From contig CM066302.1 of the NCBI GenBank assembly GCA_033807695.1, positions 1,488,001-1,552,000 on the forward strand: a stretch of 64,000 nucleotides of DNA. The letters run 5' to 3'. Origin of the DNA: Daedaleopsis sinensis (lineage: Eukaryota > Basidiomycota > Agaricomycetes > Polyporales > Polyporaceae). Below, one piece after another: positions 11,018-24,803 of the stretch. The notes beneath the pieces are model-generated. The model did not search any database. It had not been told where the DNA came from and was given only the letters and a program-made list of their open reading frames with translations. How positions within the stretch are numbered: the stretch's first letter is position 1; each line of letters opens with the position of its first letter. Position numbers and translations under genes: made by a program.

Positions 11018-14000
11018 GTTGGGTTGGCATGTGCGTGTTCCGATTGAACTACTTACTGGCTGCACGTTTGCGCTATTCGTGTGTATGGACTGAGATTGTG
11101 CACAAAGCTACTCCACCTACGGTTTTACAATAACAACAGCTCAGTTGAGAGGCCACCGGCGTGAAGATTCGCTGGGCGTTGGGTTTGTTCCTGGCTTGGC
11201 TTCACCTGCATCGGCTGGCCGGCTATAACCTCAGTTGGCACTGGTGGTTGACTTGCGTCCATCTGTGAAGCCGCCTGGTGTGTCGGTCTAATCGCAGAGA
11301 CGGGTTAGATCCTGAACCCCTGTCAGTGGCGCATATATTTGTCGACTCGTCCCCGCCTGAGGTTGTGTGGCCAAGGGAAGTATTTTTATGCTTGGGAGTC
11401 CCGCCAGCGCATGAGGTGATCTGTGGTGAATTTCCCTTGTATGCTGCTAACGTCCCATGCCTTTACGCCATGCCCTTTCTCGAGACACAGGATCAATGCG
11501 GCAGTCGACAGCCGTTCAACTCGATTCTCCGCCCGGTCGTGAAGCATCTGTCGGCGATACATCGATATTCAGGTGCGACGAAAGGTCCCGAGGGCAGCTA
11601 ACCCGATATCTGGATTATCGATCGCCTTGACCGCACGCCAGATGAAAGCTGAGAATTTATTGCGAACATTTGGTCGACTATTACTGAAGTTTCTCATCTA
11701 GAGTCAAGCTTGTCCATAATGTGGTGGGCGTGGCTGAGAAATATCTATTCCCCTAGCGATCGAGGGCCAGCATAGCTAGAGTCATCCCGACTGACCGAGG
11801 CCTAACTATCGGGCGTAAGAAGCAATGTTTCTTCGATATCCGTTCCGAGACGGTCGGTCATTAAATTTCACGCGTCCGAATCGCTATGGCCGCCTGCACT
11901 CTTACTCACTCCTTGTTCTTAGTCAAACTTTGCAAGCTGCTTCTGCTCAGGAGAGCGGCACAGTGGACTCCGAATCCCGATAGCGAAGACGTCTCAGCGC
12001 AACTGACCATGCGTATCACATACGATCCCGGGGAGGACTGACTGATATGCTCGGTTATCGGAGGGTTTAGTGCCTTACTAGTATCCGGCGGCGGAGCTAT
12101 ATGAGGAAGGTAGATTTGCGGGTATGTCCAGGATCTTTCAAGACTTATTCCGAAACGGCTGCTGTCGTGGTACCGAAAGTGGTGAATGCTACCATGCGCC
12201 GAAATGACTTGCAAAGGTTTCATCGAACTTGTCTGAATGTTTTTTGAGTTTTATTGGAGTGGTTGTTGTTTCGATCCCGTTTTCAATAAGGGATTCGACG
12301 TGTAGACTTCACTGAAAAGTCACACTGAAAGTGATAGCTCATACAAGTTAGTTGTAGTGGTACAGTCCTCCGCAAAGTTCCGCAAAGCACGAAAGTTTTG
12401 ATCTTGTTGTAACTTGTGGCAGTGCAAAGTAGGCGTTTATTGGAGCTCTCTATAGTATGGTGAGGTATGGTGACTAGTAAGTAGTAGTAGTACACAATAA
12501 ACGGCCGCTCGAACAGCGATCACTCGTTTGGTGGTCAAGAAACTTGGCCTGGGTATAGTATTGTAGGCTGGGTACGGGTTGGGCCAGGGTCATGGCGAGC
12601 CGCGTTCAAGACGCCGAAAATATGGACTCGGCAAGCTACATACATATTTGTCATTTCACATAGTACAGACAAGCTGCAAGCAGGGTCAGCAACGTGGAAC
12701 TTCAACGAGCAATGAGGCTCTGATTAACCTCGAAAGGAGGCCTCGAAGGAGGTCATCGGAGCGCCCACAACTCGCTCAATTGCCACCTACTCATGAGACC
12801 TCGAGGACAGAACTGCCTGTCCCGATCGCGATAGATCATGGTCATGGTCGGCAAATATGTCACTATCCTGGTCGAAGGAGTCTGGGATATTGAGTACGAA
12901 CGCCGCCCGAGCTCGCAGGGCTGGTAAGTGCGCCGACTTATGGTATTAGGCGACTATAGATCCTTGTTCCGTGCGTTCGGAGAATTGCACTCTCAGCGCG
13001 GTCGCGGTCTTCGAGACAAGACAAGTATACTTCCATCTCAAAAAGTCCGAGAATCCGAATTCAGACAGGGGAGTGGCAAACCCTCACTTGCGTGGCGGCG
13101 CCCGATCACTTGCGCCTTCCATCCTGCCCGCTCCCTGCCAGGGTATATTAGATACGGCATCTTGCAGGGAGCAGGAGGCCAGAGGTCTTCCATACGTACA
13201 ATTCGGAAGCCGGGTCCGAGACAGGAGACAGCACCCCCATGCATATCAGCATGAGGAGTTCGGGCTGTCCCCGCGTTCGCTTAGCTGTGGGGACCGTTGA
13301 GAACACATAGTCCTGCCGAACTTCGCATACGGCGAGCTGCGTGTCAAGAGGTCTCGCTGGCGTGGATGTGCCTGGGAAATCATCCTCGAAGGCAGCCGGC
13401 CTCGAGGTGAAAGGCCGGGACAATGTTAAAGCCTATTTCGCCCGCCTTGAGGACGAGTATCGCATGATTGGAGCCCGCGGAAGACCTCGTGTGTGCTCTA
13501 CATGCACCTCGTCAGGCGCGGACCGATGTGACTGTAGCAAAACGTAAAGTACGCACCTCCTTCATGGGAGACTTCAAGACGTCTTCGGGACGCGCCGGGC
13601 ATGGGAGTGACACGAGTGTGTTTGATACATTGGCGTTACGTGAGGTACCCGAACTTTCTGTCCGCACGAGAATCTAGCAGCAAGAGGAAAATATACACAG
13701 CTGAACTCAACATCTCCGAGCTTTCCTTCTCAGTGTGCCGCGGTAGGGAGCAACTTGGATGAGTCTCGAGTGTACTACATAGATACCTTCACCACGAGGC
13801 GTACTTGAAGCGAGACGTTCTCAGCACCTGGTCAACAGATTCGTCAAATGGGGACTCGGCGAGCTTCGTCGCCAGCTGTCGGTGCCGTAAGATAGGTCGA
13901 CCGCCAACGAGATAATAATCGCGGGGACTATCGTCAGGTCCAGCGACCACTGCGGTTCTCATTGACACACAACGTACATCATCAATACGGCTCGCGGGGA

Positions 14001-16157
14001 TAACACGGACAGAGGAGCGGGAAACACACCTTCGAGAGCGATCCTCCCACAGCTTGCCCGTTAAACATGCGTTCACTGCCTCGAGCCTCCATCCTGGCGA
14101 GGCTGGCAAGTCAGCTCGCCTGCCTCCGGGAGGACACGGTGTCATACATACATTAACGCGGGAAGGATAGCCTGCAATCGTGGCGATCAGACGCACTCGT
14201 GGGTCGCGTAAGACCGCTGTCTGCTGCCAGCCTGTATCCAAGAGGCAAGACGGCACTGTCAGTCCTACTGCTCGTCTCGGATGAGCTGACAGACTGCGAC
14301 TACTTGCCAGCGATTCTCATGCCGTACCGCGGAACGCATGCAAGGCCCCGTACGTACGCCGTGCTTGACAGCCAGCGCGGTGCCCGTGGACTGCCGCACG
14401 ACGCTCGCTCCTCCCACACGCCAGACACGGCGGACACTCGAGGCTCGCCCGTGGCAGTCGAGAAGAGTACTCTGTCATTGTCGAAGACCCAGAGCGTCAT
14501 AGGTACGTGTGGGCCGTTATGCTTACTATGGCCTATGGGGGTCCTCCGCCTGCGTCGGGGTACTACAAGAGTACTGCGCTTTTGCAGCGAGCTTTGGCCG
14601 AGTGCACGGGCCCAGTGCGCGTCTTCTCGGTGACTTCTTCCTCTGGAAATCTGTTGGGCCAGCGTCGGCGGGCTCGAGCGCATGTGGGAGCCACGAGAGA
14701 GCGCTATAAGCGGACGCCTTTGCTGGGCACTTCCTTGCCTCGATCGACGCAACGACCGGAGTGCGGTCGGACGCAACGCCCACAAAACGTGTCAATCAAT
14801 TCCCTGGCGCGGTTCATGGACTACGATACCTTCTATTCCGTACCGAGGCCGTCCAAGGGACGCACTGTCATCGGTCGGCTGCGCTTCCATTCCTGCGCAT
14901 CAGAGACGAGAAGACAAGGCCACAATACTGGCTCACCTCAGTCGAGCGAGATGCGGTGCCAGTGTCGGTGCTAGCACATAAACAACGCCACTGGAAGCCA
15001 AAGAGGGACGGCTCTTTGCATGGGAGCCATGCTAAGGCCTCGGGAGGCGGTGTCGGGCGCACAATGGAGAAGGGCAGTCGCATGATCACAACGTGGGTGC
15101 ACATCTGGCGGTAGTGTGTGTTAGCAGACGGGGCAGCGGGAGCAAATAGCGGGGAGAACAAATATGCTACCGCAATAGGCACGATCGGAACATTGACCGT
15201 GCCTCGTGGCCGGCGCATGCCCCGTTTGGTACGGTGAATGGCCATGCCTCGAAGAGGCCGCCGCAGATGACTTGCGTGCGCTGCGAGACGTCCGGCCGAG
15301 CCGATAGAGAGGCAAAGATCCGGTCCGGCGGTACTTGTATTGCGCTCGGTTCTAATGCGATTGAAGTCCACAGTGAGGGGGGTCGAGAACGGCGTGCTCC
15401 ATGCTCTTCCACGACAGAGAAGACAGCGGGGGTCCGACCTAATATCCGGATGGACCGTAGCAATCACTGAATCAGTGAGAATGTCCCCCGCTATGTCATA
15501 GTCCTTCGCGAACATCACTCACCTCCACTAGCCCAACTTGTCGACCGTTGGACGAGCGGCTGCGAGCGGGTTATCCACGCGGCGGTCCGAAGACGGCGGC
15601 TCGGCGGTGGCTGCGGGGAGCAATTGAGTCTCCGGGGGAGCGCGTCATTGTTTCCCATGTCCTTGCGGCGAGGACGGGGATCTGACCAGCAGGCTCTTCG
15701 GGGCGCCGACGAAGAAGGCTTCGGGATGGACATGCGCCCAGGACCGTGATCGCGCGGCTGAAAATGATCATCTTCTTGAGGGCCTTTCCAGAGATGGATC
15801 AGCGCACGGATCCCTGTCTGCCAAATATTTGTCGCCCATCCACCTCAAACAACTGTTCACTATTCTCCCTGGCGCGCGCGTGCCGTCAGCTGAGCGTCTG
15901 CGCGACAATTGGACGACATTGTACGGGCAGAGCCAAAGATGGTATCGCGCACAGCGCAGAGATGGGACTCGGTGGCACAGCGTGCATCTGGTCTGTCTGA
16001 TGGCGGGAACCGAAGACTGTCCCTGTCGGGGGATGGTGCCATGCACACAAGCCTGCAGCGTCTGGGACGATTTCGCCGTGCCCGTTCTAGCACCTCTTGG
16101 TGCGTATCGTGCCTACCAGGCGTTTCGTATAGTGAGCGCTGTCTGATTGCCCGCGTC
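11018..16157. other. 5 kb without a supported gene
   Basis: Frames are short and mutually contradictory. A few spots look like decayed coding DNA: a possible start at 12838 (MVMVGKYVTILVEGVWDIEY) followed by a GTAAGT donor and an in-frame continuation at about 12983-13300, and a basic, Trp-containing frame near 13330-13430. None shows a family motif, and no reverse transcriptase, integrase or transposase signature is visible in any frame. I regard the stretch as non-coding or decayed. Confidence 0.4.
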
Positions 16158-16777
16158 TCACGTCTGTAGAGCAGGCACGATAAGCTTGGTCTTGGAATCT
16201 GCAGAAGGGGGGGCGAGAACGACGTACGGCATATGCGGCTGATGATGATTGGATGGATCATCATTCGGAATCGTGAGGCACCGGCTCTGAAGCCGGCCGT
16301 CCAGGAGCTTCTCCTGTTCGTTCGCACTATAATTGCCGTGTTGAAAGGAATCTGGAATGGGAGCGAAAGCATTGCTACCGCACCGTCGAAGCTTGGAGTG
16401 CCACGTACCAGGGACAATGCCAGTTGTGGACGAACAAACCTCTGTCGATAGGCGAACTCGACAGCCATCCTGCTGACTCGCCATGCACATGTCCGCGTCG
16501 ACAGACTTGTGCAGTTGGTTGTTGCATCTAAAGTACTCTGCCGGCGGCCAATCAGCGCGGTACTTCTGATCGAACGCACGTGTGGTCCAGAAGAAGCTCG
16601 GCTCCTTCCCATGAGATCCGATGAGATTTCCTCGAATGGAGGCAATCGGGACGTCCTGGAACTGATAGCCGTGAGAACCGTACGACTGAACAAACAAGTT
16701 ACAACTAAGAAAGACTAGACTCACACTACATATGCAGTACCAGTACTGGTGATGACCGGTGAAGCAAAGGAGTGCAT
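16158..16777 (-). CDS. Hypothetical protein, about 192 residues
   Basis: Minus-strand exons 16777-16727 and 16685-16158 join in phase across a short 41-base GT..AG intron. The product begins MHSFASPVITSTGT and continues YGSHGYQFQDVPIASIRGNL, EPSFFWTTRAFDQKYRADW, PPAEYFRCNNQLHKS and CRVRLSTEVCSSTTGIVPGTW. It is rich in aromatic residues and has six cysteines, which suggests a structured, perhaps exported domain, but no signal peptide is seen on this model. The true gene may extend upstream with more exons. I do not recognise the family. It is the only convincing coding stretch between 11 and 21 kb. Confidence 0.4.
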
Positions 16778-19700
16778 GTAACCACCAAAAGTTAGACGAT
16801 GATAGCTCAGGAGTGGATTTAGAAGCTAAGTATACAATGCCCGATGGTTCGGGAAACATCAGAAATTTCGTACTGCAGTGTGGACGCTGGGCGCTGAGGG
16901 ACAGGAAGCCGCCGTATCACGTTCTTGCATCACTGCGACGCGGGCGTTGACTGTCATTGACAAGTTAGCAAGTCGTCGTCCAATGAATCTGTGGCTATAT
17001 GTGCGCGCAGCGGGAAGACAGAGGGACGCAAGTCCGTGTGAGGTTCCTGCGTGCTCCTCGAAGACGCTGTTGAGACGCGTGTCTGAGCGCGATGCACCTC
17101 GCTACCCGGTTGACAGAGGTGCGCCAGACGGAAGAAATATTGATACGACGGCTAGCCGATATAGCAGCTTTGCAAACTTACTCCATATGAGGATACCACA
17201 CACTCTAATACCGTCACCGCCGACATCCGCCGATCAATGTTGAACGAGCGGCGCTGCGAGCGATTGAGCGGCAGCGGAGAGCGGTCTACGCATAGCAGGG
17301 GTACTGGTATATTTTGTGAGTCGTACCACAGACAACAAGGAAGGCATTTTATACACGTACCGAGCTGCCCGCGAGCCGACCGGAACAGCTTGAACTTGCA
17401 GTGTCACGCCCTTGGCATCATTCGTCCTAACACTGTTGTGGTTGGAAAGAACGGGTTGAGACCCGCATAGCCCGTCGGTCTTTCTAGTAGTATGTTGAAG
17501 GCAGATGAAAATAGGAATGTTGGGAACATTGATGTGCACAACCACCTGCATAGTGATAGTCCAGGATCAAGCGGTAGAACCCTCCAGTAAGCGCCAGAGC
17601 TCGGCACGCTGTCTTTCGGCGTCAACAATACCACTTCTGGAGATGACGTCATGCTCCTCCTCACCTTCGTACACTCCCGTCCTGAGTCAACCCAGCCAGA
17701 TTGGGACAATGCCCTCTCAAACTCAGTGTGTGGAACATGATACCGGTGCAGTAAGTGCCGAGGTCTCATCTCATCCGGTCTAAATACATCTCACCATTCA
17801 GCATCATCCTATGCGTCTTGACTCGAGCACTGGCATACCATCTTGGTTCACGGTCGCTAGAATGTCCTGCGCCATCCGCGTATGGAATATCCCTGGGCCC
17901 AAAAACTGCTTTGACTTGCACCCTTGCCTTGTTGAACGATGCAACGAGCACGCAACTGACACCGAGCATCAGCTTTTCACAGACTACGTATGTACAAGGC
18001 ATTGACAAAGACGAGATTCCTCCTATATCGCATCAAGCCATCTCCTTATAAAGCAAGCCTGAAGATGCTCTCGGAGCCGCACCTTAGGCCAAAATCGTCT
18101 CCATCTCGACGCCCGACACTAGTGCGACTCTGACCGCGTCCGTGTCTCGCTGCCACCCGCCAGCACTTCGGCCGGCGGCGCCGTTCCTACATCGACGGCA
18201 AGAGCGGCGAGCGCTGCCCCTGCCTCTATCTAGTATCAGCAGCGTTAGTCTCTGGTTAGTCTCACTTGCATGCACGCGCACGCTCCTGACCTGAACCGTG
18301 AACGCCCTCGATTTGCAGCATCCCGCCCGTCTCAGGTCGCCCGCCAGCGGACACCAGCGGACACCTGACCGGACGTCCGCCACGAGGCCGCCCCATCCGC
18401 TCCCATCCGCCAGGCGGCAGCTTCGCGAAGCGCGACTTGGCGGGAGCGCGCTCGGCGCGGTATTGTTCTGATCGCGCTCGAGATTGAGGGGCACTAAGTA
18501 CTGAGGGCAGTCTGTCAATGCGGCCTAAAGCTAGCCTAAGCTGGGCGTGCCGCGGGCGCGTTCAGGCCTCGGCGTTCAACGTTCAACGTTCAGCACGCTG
18601 CGCTCATGCATACTTAATCTGGGGATGGCGCACCTCCGTGCAGTGGCACACCATAGATTACGGCCCGCGCGCGGAGCCGGACAGATGCAGATGGGGGTGA
18701 TACATGTGTAAAGTAAGTAGTGACCGGCTGTGTCGGGCTGGGGACGCCACCGGCCGCGGCGGGTGCTGCGGGGGTATTACGTTCGACGGTTGAGACGATA
18801 AACGAACGGAGCAAGGAAGAATACTTACTTATTGGCGTTGCTTCATACTATTACTCTCTCCGACGAACGGACTACTTACGTCCGTTGGTGGAAACGAAAA
18901 CATAAAAGAGTGACGCGAAAACTTTGAGCCTTAAGCTTGAGTGCTGTTGATGTCGGTGTAGCGCGAAGCTTGTGTGTCGTCGGATAACTGCATATACTTA
19001 CTTCTATATGGACCCCTACTAACCGCGACCATGGAAGGATATCGAGCTTCGTCCATTGGGCCAGCTCACCGCGCTATAAGTACGCGACCGAGTTGACGCA
19101 ACGGGGATCAGAAAGATATCACTAATGTCACTATTCGATGCGAGTTTGGTTGGAACTGGTGCAGCCCTGACAAAGTTATGTACGTATGCGGAGGTGGAGT
19201 CGGCGAGTGTCAGGCTCACCGTTATGAAGTGAAGGTTAATGCTGCCGGCTGCCTGCTGCTTGCGATGTTCAAGTTAATATAATGTTCTGGAGGCGGACGA
19301 CGAATCAGACGATACCGCTAGGGCCCAGGGCTTGTAAGGCTAGGGACTGTCACTAAGCTACTAGACGGAGCTAGACGGGTGTAAAATTGCGCAGGTACGC
19401 ACCACACTAGTAGTACTAGTCCTGTTAAACACCTCTGCAGCGCGACGCTCGTAAGTACACGGTGTGGCCAGCCGCACCTGGATACGGATATGGACTCGCC
19501 TCATCTTCGCGGCTACGTCCTGACATTGAACCATGATCATATGCAGCCCGCGAGCCGCCAATCGGCCAGAAGTCCAGCTGCAGAGTCTGGAATGTTGAAA
19601 CGTGTTGCGCTGGGTTGGGCACGGTTGGGTTGCTGGGAACTCGAACTCGAATGAGGCGGGCCTCGGCTCGATACAAAGTACATAAGTAACTGATCATAAG

Positions 19701-21182
19701 CTTGGGTAAGTAAATCATGAATATTGAATGCGCCTCCGTCCGCGCGCCGCGCCGCGCCGGATCCCCTGATCGAACCACTAGTGCCGCTGCAGGTGCTCGA
19801 GGTGCCCGCCACAAATGAGCACAAATGCCGGTGTGCGTGCCTCGCAGCGCGGTCGCGCTCCTCTCGCGGAGGTGATCTCGAGACGGGCGGTGCGCTCCCG
19901 AGGCCGACACTAGCACCTACTAGCACTAGCACTAGCACTGAGTACTGAGTACTGAGGGCTGAGTACTGAGGGCTGCTACTTATGAACCCTTTGTCCCTCG
20001 CCCCCCCGCCAGCCTGTAACGTGTAACTCCTGAGATACGCACCTGGGATGTACGTCGTCACGTCGCTGCACATGCGTTGCTGTCAGTGTTTGCCCATGAA
20101 AAGTCTGTGCCCCAGCCAGTACTCAGTACTCAGCGGGCCCCGTCGGGACTCGGCACTCGGCACTCGGAGGCGATCGAATCGACGGTTGCTGCTCGCGTCG
20201 TTCGCCGCCTCCGGACCCCGAGCGTCGGCCGGGGCGCCAGCGCAGTCGTCGAGGCGACGCCGACCTCCTCCGCTGCCGAGTACGTACACGCACAGAAGTC
20301 TGAAGCAGAAGCCGCACGGACGGACGGAAGCGAGCCACCGCGCGAGCGGCTCGCGAGTCCTGCCACAGTAAGTACTTCTTAGTACGACTGTTCTCGCCTC
20401 CTTGCGGCGTGCGCTCGGAGTGTTGCGAAGGCGGAGGAGATTCGAGAAACCAAAACCAAAAGAAGAGACCACGCACACACACGCGCGCGCGGGGGACGGA
20501 GAGATTATGATCTTTTTGCGTACGATCTTGCGCAGGGCACATAATAGCCTAAGTACAACCTATCCACTGCCTACTGTCTGCCTATGCCTATGCCTACTGT
20601 CTGTCTGTCTGTGGTCTGTCTGTGATGTCTTGGGTCTGATGTCTGTCTGATGTCTGGGGGAAGCGAGTTCGTGTGCGAAGCGGGTTCGGGTTCGGGTTCG
20701 GGTTCGGGGCGTACTAATACAACACATGTGGGATATATGGATAATGCGTGCGACTGACTGTATGGGATGCGTGCGTGCGTGCGTGCGTGCGGGTGGGTGG
20801 GGCAATGCGTGGGACCGACTGGGGAGAAGAGAGGATAAGGAGCAGGAGAGGAGGAGCAGGAGAGGAGGAGCAGGAGCAAATACGAGCGGCGGCCGTGAGA
20901 CCCTCATCGATCCCTGGAATGCGGGCCATGCGACGTGGATGATGGGGTATATAAGGATAGAGCGGGCAACGAGAACGAGCAAGCAAGTCCGGAGCGGGCG
21001 GATGCAATGGGGGGGCGGGGGTGCAATGGGGGTGCAATAGGGAGCAGGGAGGGAGCAGGGCGACGGGCACGCACGGGCATATAATGTAGAGCAGCGTGTC
21101 GTCCGGGCATGGGGGGCCAATCAAGCAAAGCAGCGGGGCGGGGCGGGGCGGAAGCAGGGAGAAGGCGGGGCGGGGCGGGGAT
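16778..21182. other. 4.4 kb gene-free, repeat-rich DNA
   Basis: No supported gene. A frame at about 17600-17740 on the plus strand (LGTLSFGVNNTTSGDDVMLLL, ending in a stop) could be a stray exon. From about 18.1 kb the DNA becomes very GC-rich and simple: repeated CTGAGTACTGAG-like units at 19936-19976 and 20118-20132, CTGT/CTGTCTGT tracts near 20575-20655, TTCGGG hexamers at 20681-20709, and GTGC tetramers at 20770-20790. Confidence 0.5.
20681..20709 (+). repeat. TTCGGG hexamer microsatellite
   Basis: About four perfect copies of GGTTCG/TTCGGG in a row. One base different from the TTAGGG telomere unit; most simply a GC-rich hexamer microsatellite. Confidence 0.7.
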
Positions 21183-22328
21183 CTACCACACGCACGGACT
21201 CGCGCGCGCGAAGATGTCGCCGCACTTCGCCTTCTTGAGCACGGCGGGGACCGCGCGCGCGTACGCGGCGACGGCCGCGGCGGCGGACGAGGGCGCGGGC
21301 ATGTGCGAGGCGGTCGTGGGGGACGACGAGGAGTCGATGTTGATCGGGGTCCCGATCGTCCCGCTCGAGACGACGCGCACCGAGTGGTCCTCGTACCCGG
21401 GCGGCGTCGACGGGGGCGCGCTCGACGCGGGGGACGTCGAGGTGGACATCGAGGACTCGGGGGTGTCCGGGGTGTCCGGGGCGCCGGGCGAGGACGTGGC
21501 GGAGTATGGGGGCGCGCCCGCGTGCACGGGCACTGGGGGCGGGATCGGCTTCGGCGGGGATGTCGATGGGGGCTGCTGTGTGCGCGCGGCGAAGGACGGG
21601 GTGGGGGCGATGCCGTTGCTCGGCGCGGTGTAGGGCGTCGTGGACGGCATCGGGGATGGGGCGGGGGAGGGGAGGACGTAGGTAGGATAGGGCCCGAGGC
21701 CCTTGAAGTCGCGGCGCACCTTCTGCTCGAACTCCTTGAGCGCGCTGGGCTCGATGTTGAGCTGCCACTCGAGGTAGGAGCACATCTCGCGCTCCATCTG
21801 GTTGATCTCCCGGAGGGCGAACATGCCCTGGCCGACGATCGACCAGGACTTGTTCGAATACGTGTCGTCGCAGATGACCTTGGACGCGATCATGAACGCC
21901 GAGATAAATAGTCGGTGACCCGACGAGCCCCGCGCTGCGGGGAAGCGGGCTTTTAGGCGTTGGAGGAGGTAAAGTGCGGCGAACGTGACGGAAGTATGTA
22001 GTCGTGTACGGTGGAGGGCGTAGGCGATGAAGTTGGCGAGGGGTGGTGATGGAGCGGGCGGGACGGCGGTGGATAATGGGGGCAGATCCGGACAAGCAAA
22101 TAAATGCGTCACGAATCGGGCACAAAGCTTTGCGGTCTCTTCATGACCGTAGAACTGGTCCTGGAGGGAAGAGGAGGGTCAGGGCCGGAAAAGGCAGGTC
22201 GGAGTGGCGCCTGTACTCACGACCACCGGGTGGGATGAACTTGAGGTCGTCGGGCGTGCAGAGATCTTGTTCTGTCTCTTGAACGGAGAGGGATGACGAG
22301 CGGTGGAGGGACCTTGTACGGCAGCCAT
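21183..22328 (-). CDS. PCL/Pho80-type cyclin, inverted duplicate copy A
   Basis: Exons 22328-22221 and 22160-21183 join in phase 0 to give 361 residues. Exon 1 encodes a basic, Ser/Thr-rich leader starting MAAVQGPSTARHPSPFKR. Exon 2 starts DQFYGHEETAKLCARFV and contains the cyclin box: NFIAYALHRTRLHTSVTF, GHRLFISAFMIASKVICDD, REINQMEREMCSYLEW. A Pro/Ser-rich tail ends ARASPCVW. Family members are regulatory subunits of Pho85/CDK5-like kinases. Relative to copy B (41917-43041) the proteins differ at a few dozen positions and small indels, mostly in the tail, and the 60-base introns are identical. Strongly biased GC-rich codons in the tail match the surrounding GC-rich DNA. An alternative GTG start just before the cyclin box would omit exon 1 and is less likely, since exon 1 is also conserved in copy B. 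Confidence 0.92.
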
Positions 22329-24521
22329 GGGGAGGGGGCGCAAGAGGCTTGGGAGACGTTGTCGGCGGGCGGGGACAAAGGGGAGAGATGTGGGGAGCGG
22401 GCTGGGGAGGAGGAGGAGATATAAGCATGCGATTGCGCGTGGTGGAGAGAAATGGGAAGATTCGAGGCTTCGTTGTGGGAGGAGGGGCAGCTGGCAGACC
22501 TCTCCGGAAACACGCCCCCACCCGCGAGATACATAAACCCTGAGTCCTCCCACAAATGTTTTCGGAGTCCGAAATCCCCCTTCTGATCCGGAACGCCGAG
22601 ATCCGATCGAAACTCACCGTGCGAATGTTTGGCGAGCAACGAGGCTGCTGCGTGTGCCTTCCTCTCGCTTGGGCGGGGCGAGGCGATGGAGATGGACGGG
22701 GCGGGCGCGCAGGATGTCCAGCAAGCAGCTGGGAGCAGTGGTGGGCGCGGCGGGGGAGAGTCGGAGGGGACGACGGGAGAGCGACGGGCCCTGGGGAGGC
22801 TGAGGAGGATATATATGAGAGCGGGCGTACAGCTCCAGCCTGTCCAGGAACAGCCTGCCGCCCACCAGTTTTTGCTGCCGAACGGACGCCGGACTGCCCA
22901 TTTGTGGCACGGTCTATGGACCTCCTCCTGGCCCGATCCTCCGAGGCCGATGTCGGACCATGCCGCCCGCCGCCCTCTCCTACTGAACGCCATGCGATGT
23001 CCATGTTCAGCCCATGTCCTATCCACGCACACTGTCCGGATATTGCGCGCAGTCTGCGTGCACTGCTCCACCCACGGAGTCCCAGTGGCCCCAGCCTCGG
23101 CCGAGACATACGCGCACAGCATCCGACTCCACCAGTAGTATTACTTACTGCCTGATGCGCTCGGTCGCCCCCCTCCTCCGCGCATCTTCCCAATCAATGT
23201 TGCTAAACAGAGCCCTACACGCTCCGACCCCATCCCGCCCCATTCCCGACATGCCCCGCTCTTTCTCGTAAATTCACCGCACACCGCTCGGCGTGTTTAC
23301 AGTGGCGCAGCCCCGTCCTGCCCGCGCCTGCGACTGCCGTCATGTAACGCCGGCTGCTAACACGCTGCAAGGAGCTCGCCCGGTTAGGCCTTAGGCTCCA
23401 ATTATGGGCCCTTGTTTGTCCGCCTTTCTGAGTCCATACATCTCAGCCCCACCCGCCCCACAACTCCTCGACTGCGCGTTTTCGTCCTTGTCCGAGTCTG
23501 CCCTTGTCCGTATCCCTCCATCTTTCAAAAAGCCTTTCGAGCGGCATCATTGCGATTGTCGACCTGCGATGATTTCTCCTAATAGAGTGCTCTCCTAGTC
23601 AGCATACTGTATTCCTGTACTTGGACTAAGATGCACATATGTGCTGTAGTACACCCACCCGCCTGCGACGTTCACCGCATTGCCATGCGCACGTCCGGCG
23701 TGTCAGAGGCATCAGCGCGATCCGCCATGTCAACCAGCGACCACACATGTACCGTATACCGTTACGTGCCAACCTTAACGGGCCCCGCGGCGTCTGGGGC
23801 GCCCGCGCCAGCCCGCGCCTCAAACAACGCTCCGAGTCCGTGCAGTTGCGAATCAACTCCGCCTCCGAGCGTCCGGAGACACGACCCGCTTTACCTCCTG
23901 TCTACGTATACGTCGCGCCCTGCACCTCGCCCCGACGCCAGCGGCTTCGGACCTGAGGCTGCCGCGCGCTCCCGGAAGGCGTCGCAGGCTCTCAGCTCGC
24001 GCACGTCGACGCTTCTCCTCCACGCTTCTCGAGCTCCTCAGTTCTCCTCCCATGCACTGATGCATGCTACAGGCAACAGGCAACAGGGCACTCGTTCGCG
24101 TTCGACTCCGACCGGCGCACGCACACGCGCGCGCGCGCACGGTTCCGGCTCCGCGCATCCTGCAGCTGGCGGTAGTCAACGCGCGGAATTCGAACAGCCT
24201 GGGGTGCTCGCGCTCAGTGCTCAGGACCTACCATCGAAGCTGCCGCATTCAACATTCACCAACATTAACATTCGACCAGTGGCCAGTCTTCGAATTCCGA
24301 ACTTAACCGGGCCCTATGCTCAAACGTATGTAATATGTATGCCGCGGCCGTCCCTCTGAGAAGGTCGAACGTTCGCCCCTTCCCGGCGACGCGGACCTGC
24401 GCGTGCACGACCCCTGCGAAGGCGAACTGCGAAGGCGAAGCGCCACATCTAGCCGCAGGACCTGAAGCCAATTGAAGCTGGAGATGCACGTCTTCGCAGC
24501 GGGCTCGGGCTCGGGCGCGCG

Positions 24522-24523
<2 letters not shown>

Positions 24524-24561
<38 letters not shown>
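24524..24561 (+). repeat. GA dinucleotide microsatellite
   Basis: An uninterrupted run of about 18 GA units, next to CGGGCT and GCGCGC simple sequence. Confidence 0.85.
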
Positions 24562-24562
<1 letters not shown>

Positions 24563-24764
24563 CAATCGGGCAGCCCTCGGGCGCAGCGGAGCAATCGCCT
24601 GAGATCCCGCGGCCGGGACCCGGACGGCAAGCAGGGCTTCGGATTCCTCGCGCTCGCGCTCGAGCCCCTGCGCCAGGTCCGGTCCTCGAAGTGAAGTCGA
24701 ATTCTACTTATGTATACGACTTACCTCCCTCGTCGTCACGTCTCCACTGCTCGGCTCGCACCCG

Positions 24765-24803
24765 CGAGTCCGAGTCCGAGTCCGAGTCCGAGTCCGAGTC
24801 CGT
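24765..24803 (+). repeat. GAGTCC hexamer microsatellite
   Basis: Six perfect GAGTCC units in tandem. A six-base period keeps all frames open and explains the overlapping long frames on both strands here. Confidence 0.85.

Noticed and set aside
14868..15518. Minus-strand frame of 216 residues
   Set aside because: No start context, no domain, atypical composition and no splice partners.
21096..21911. Plus-strand frame of 271 residues
   Set aside because: Antisense shadow of cyclin copy A in GC-rich DNA.
23631..24359. Plus-strand frame of 242 residues
   Set aside because: Low-complexity Ser/Arg/Pro sequence with no domain and overlapping open frames on both strands.
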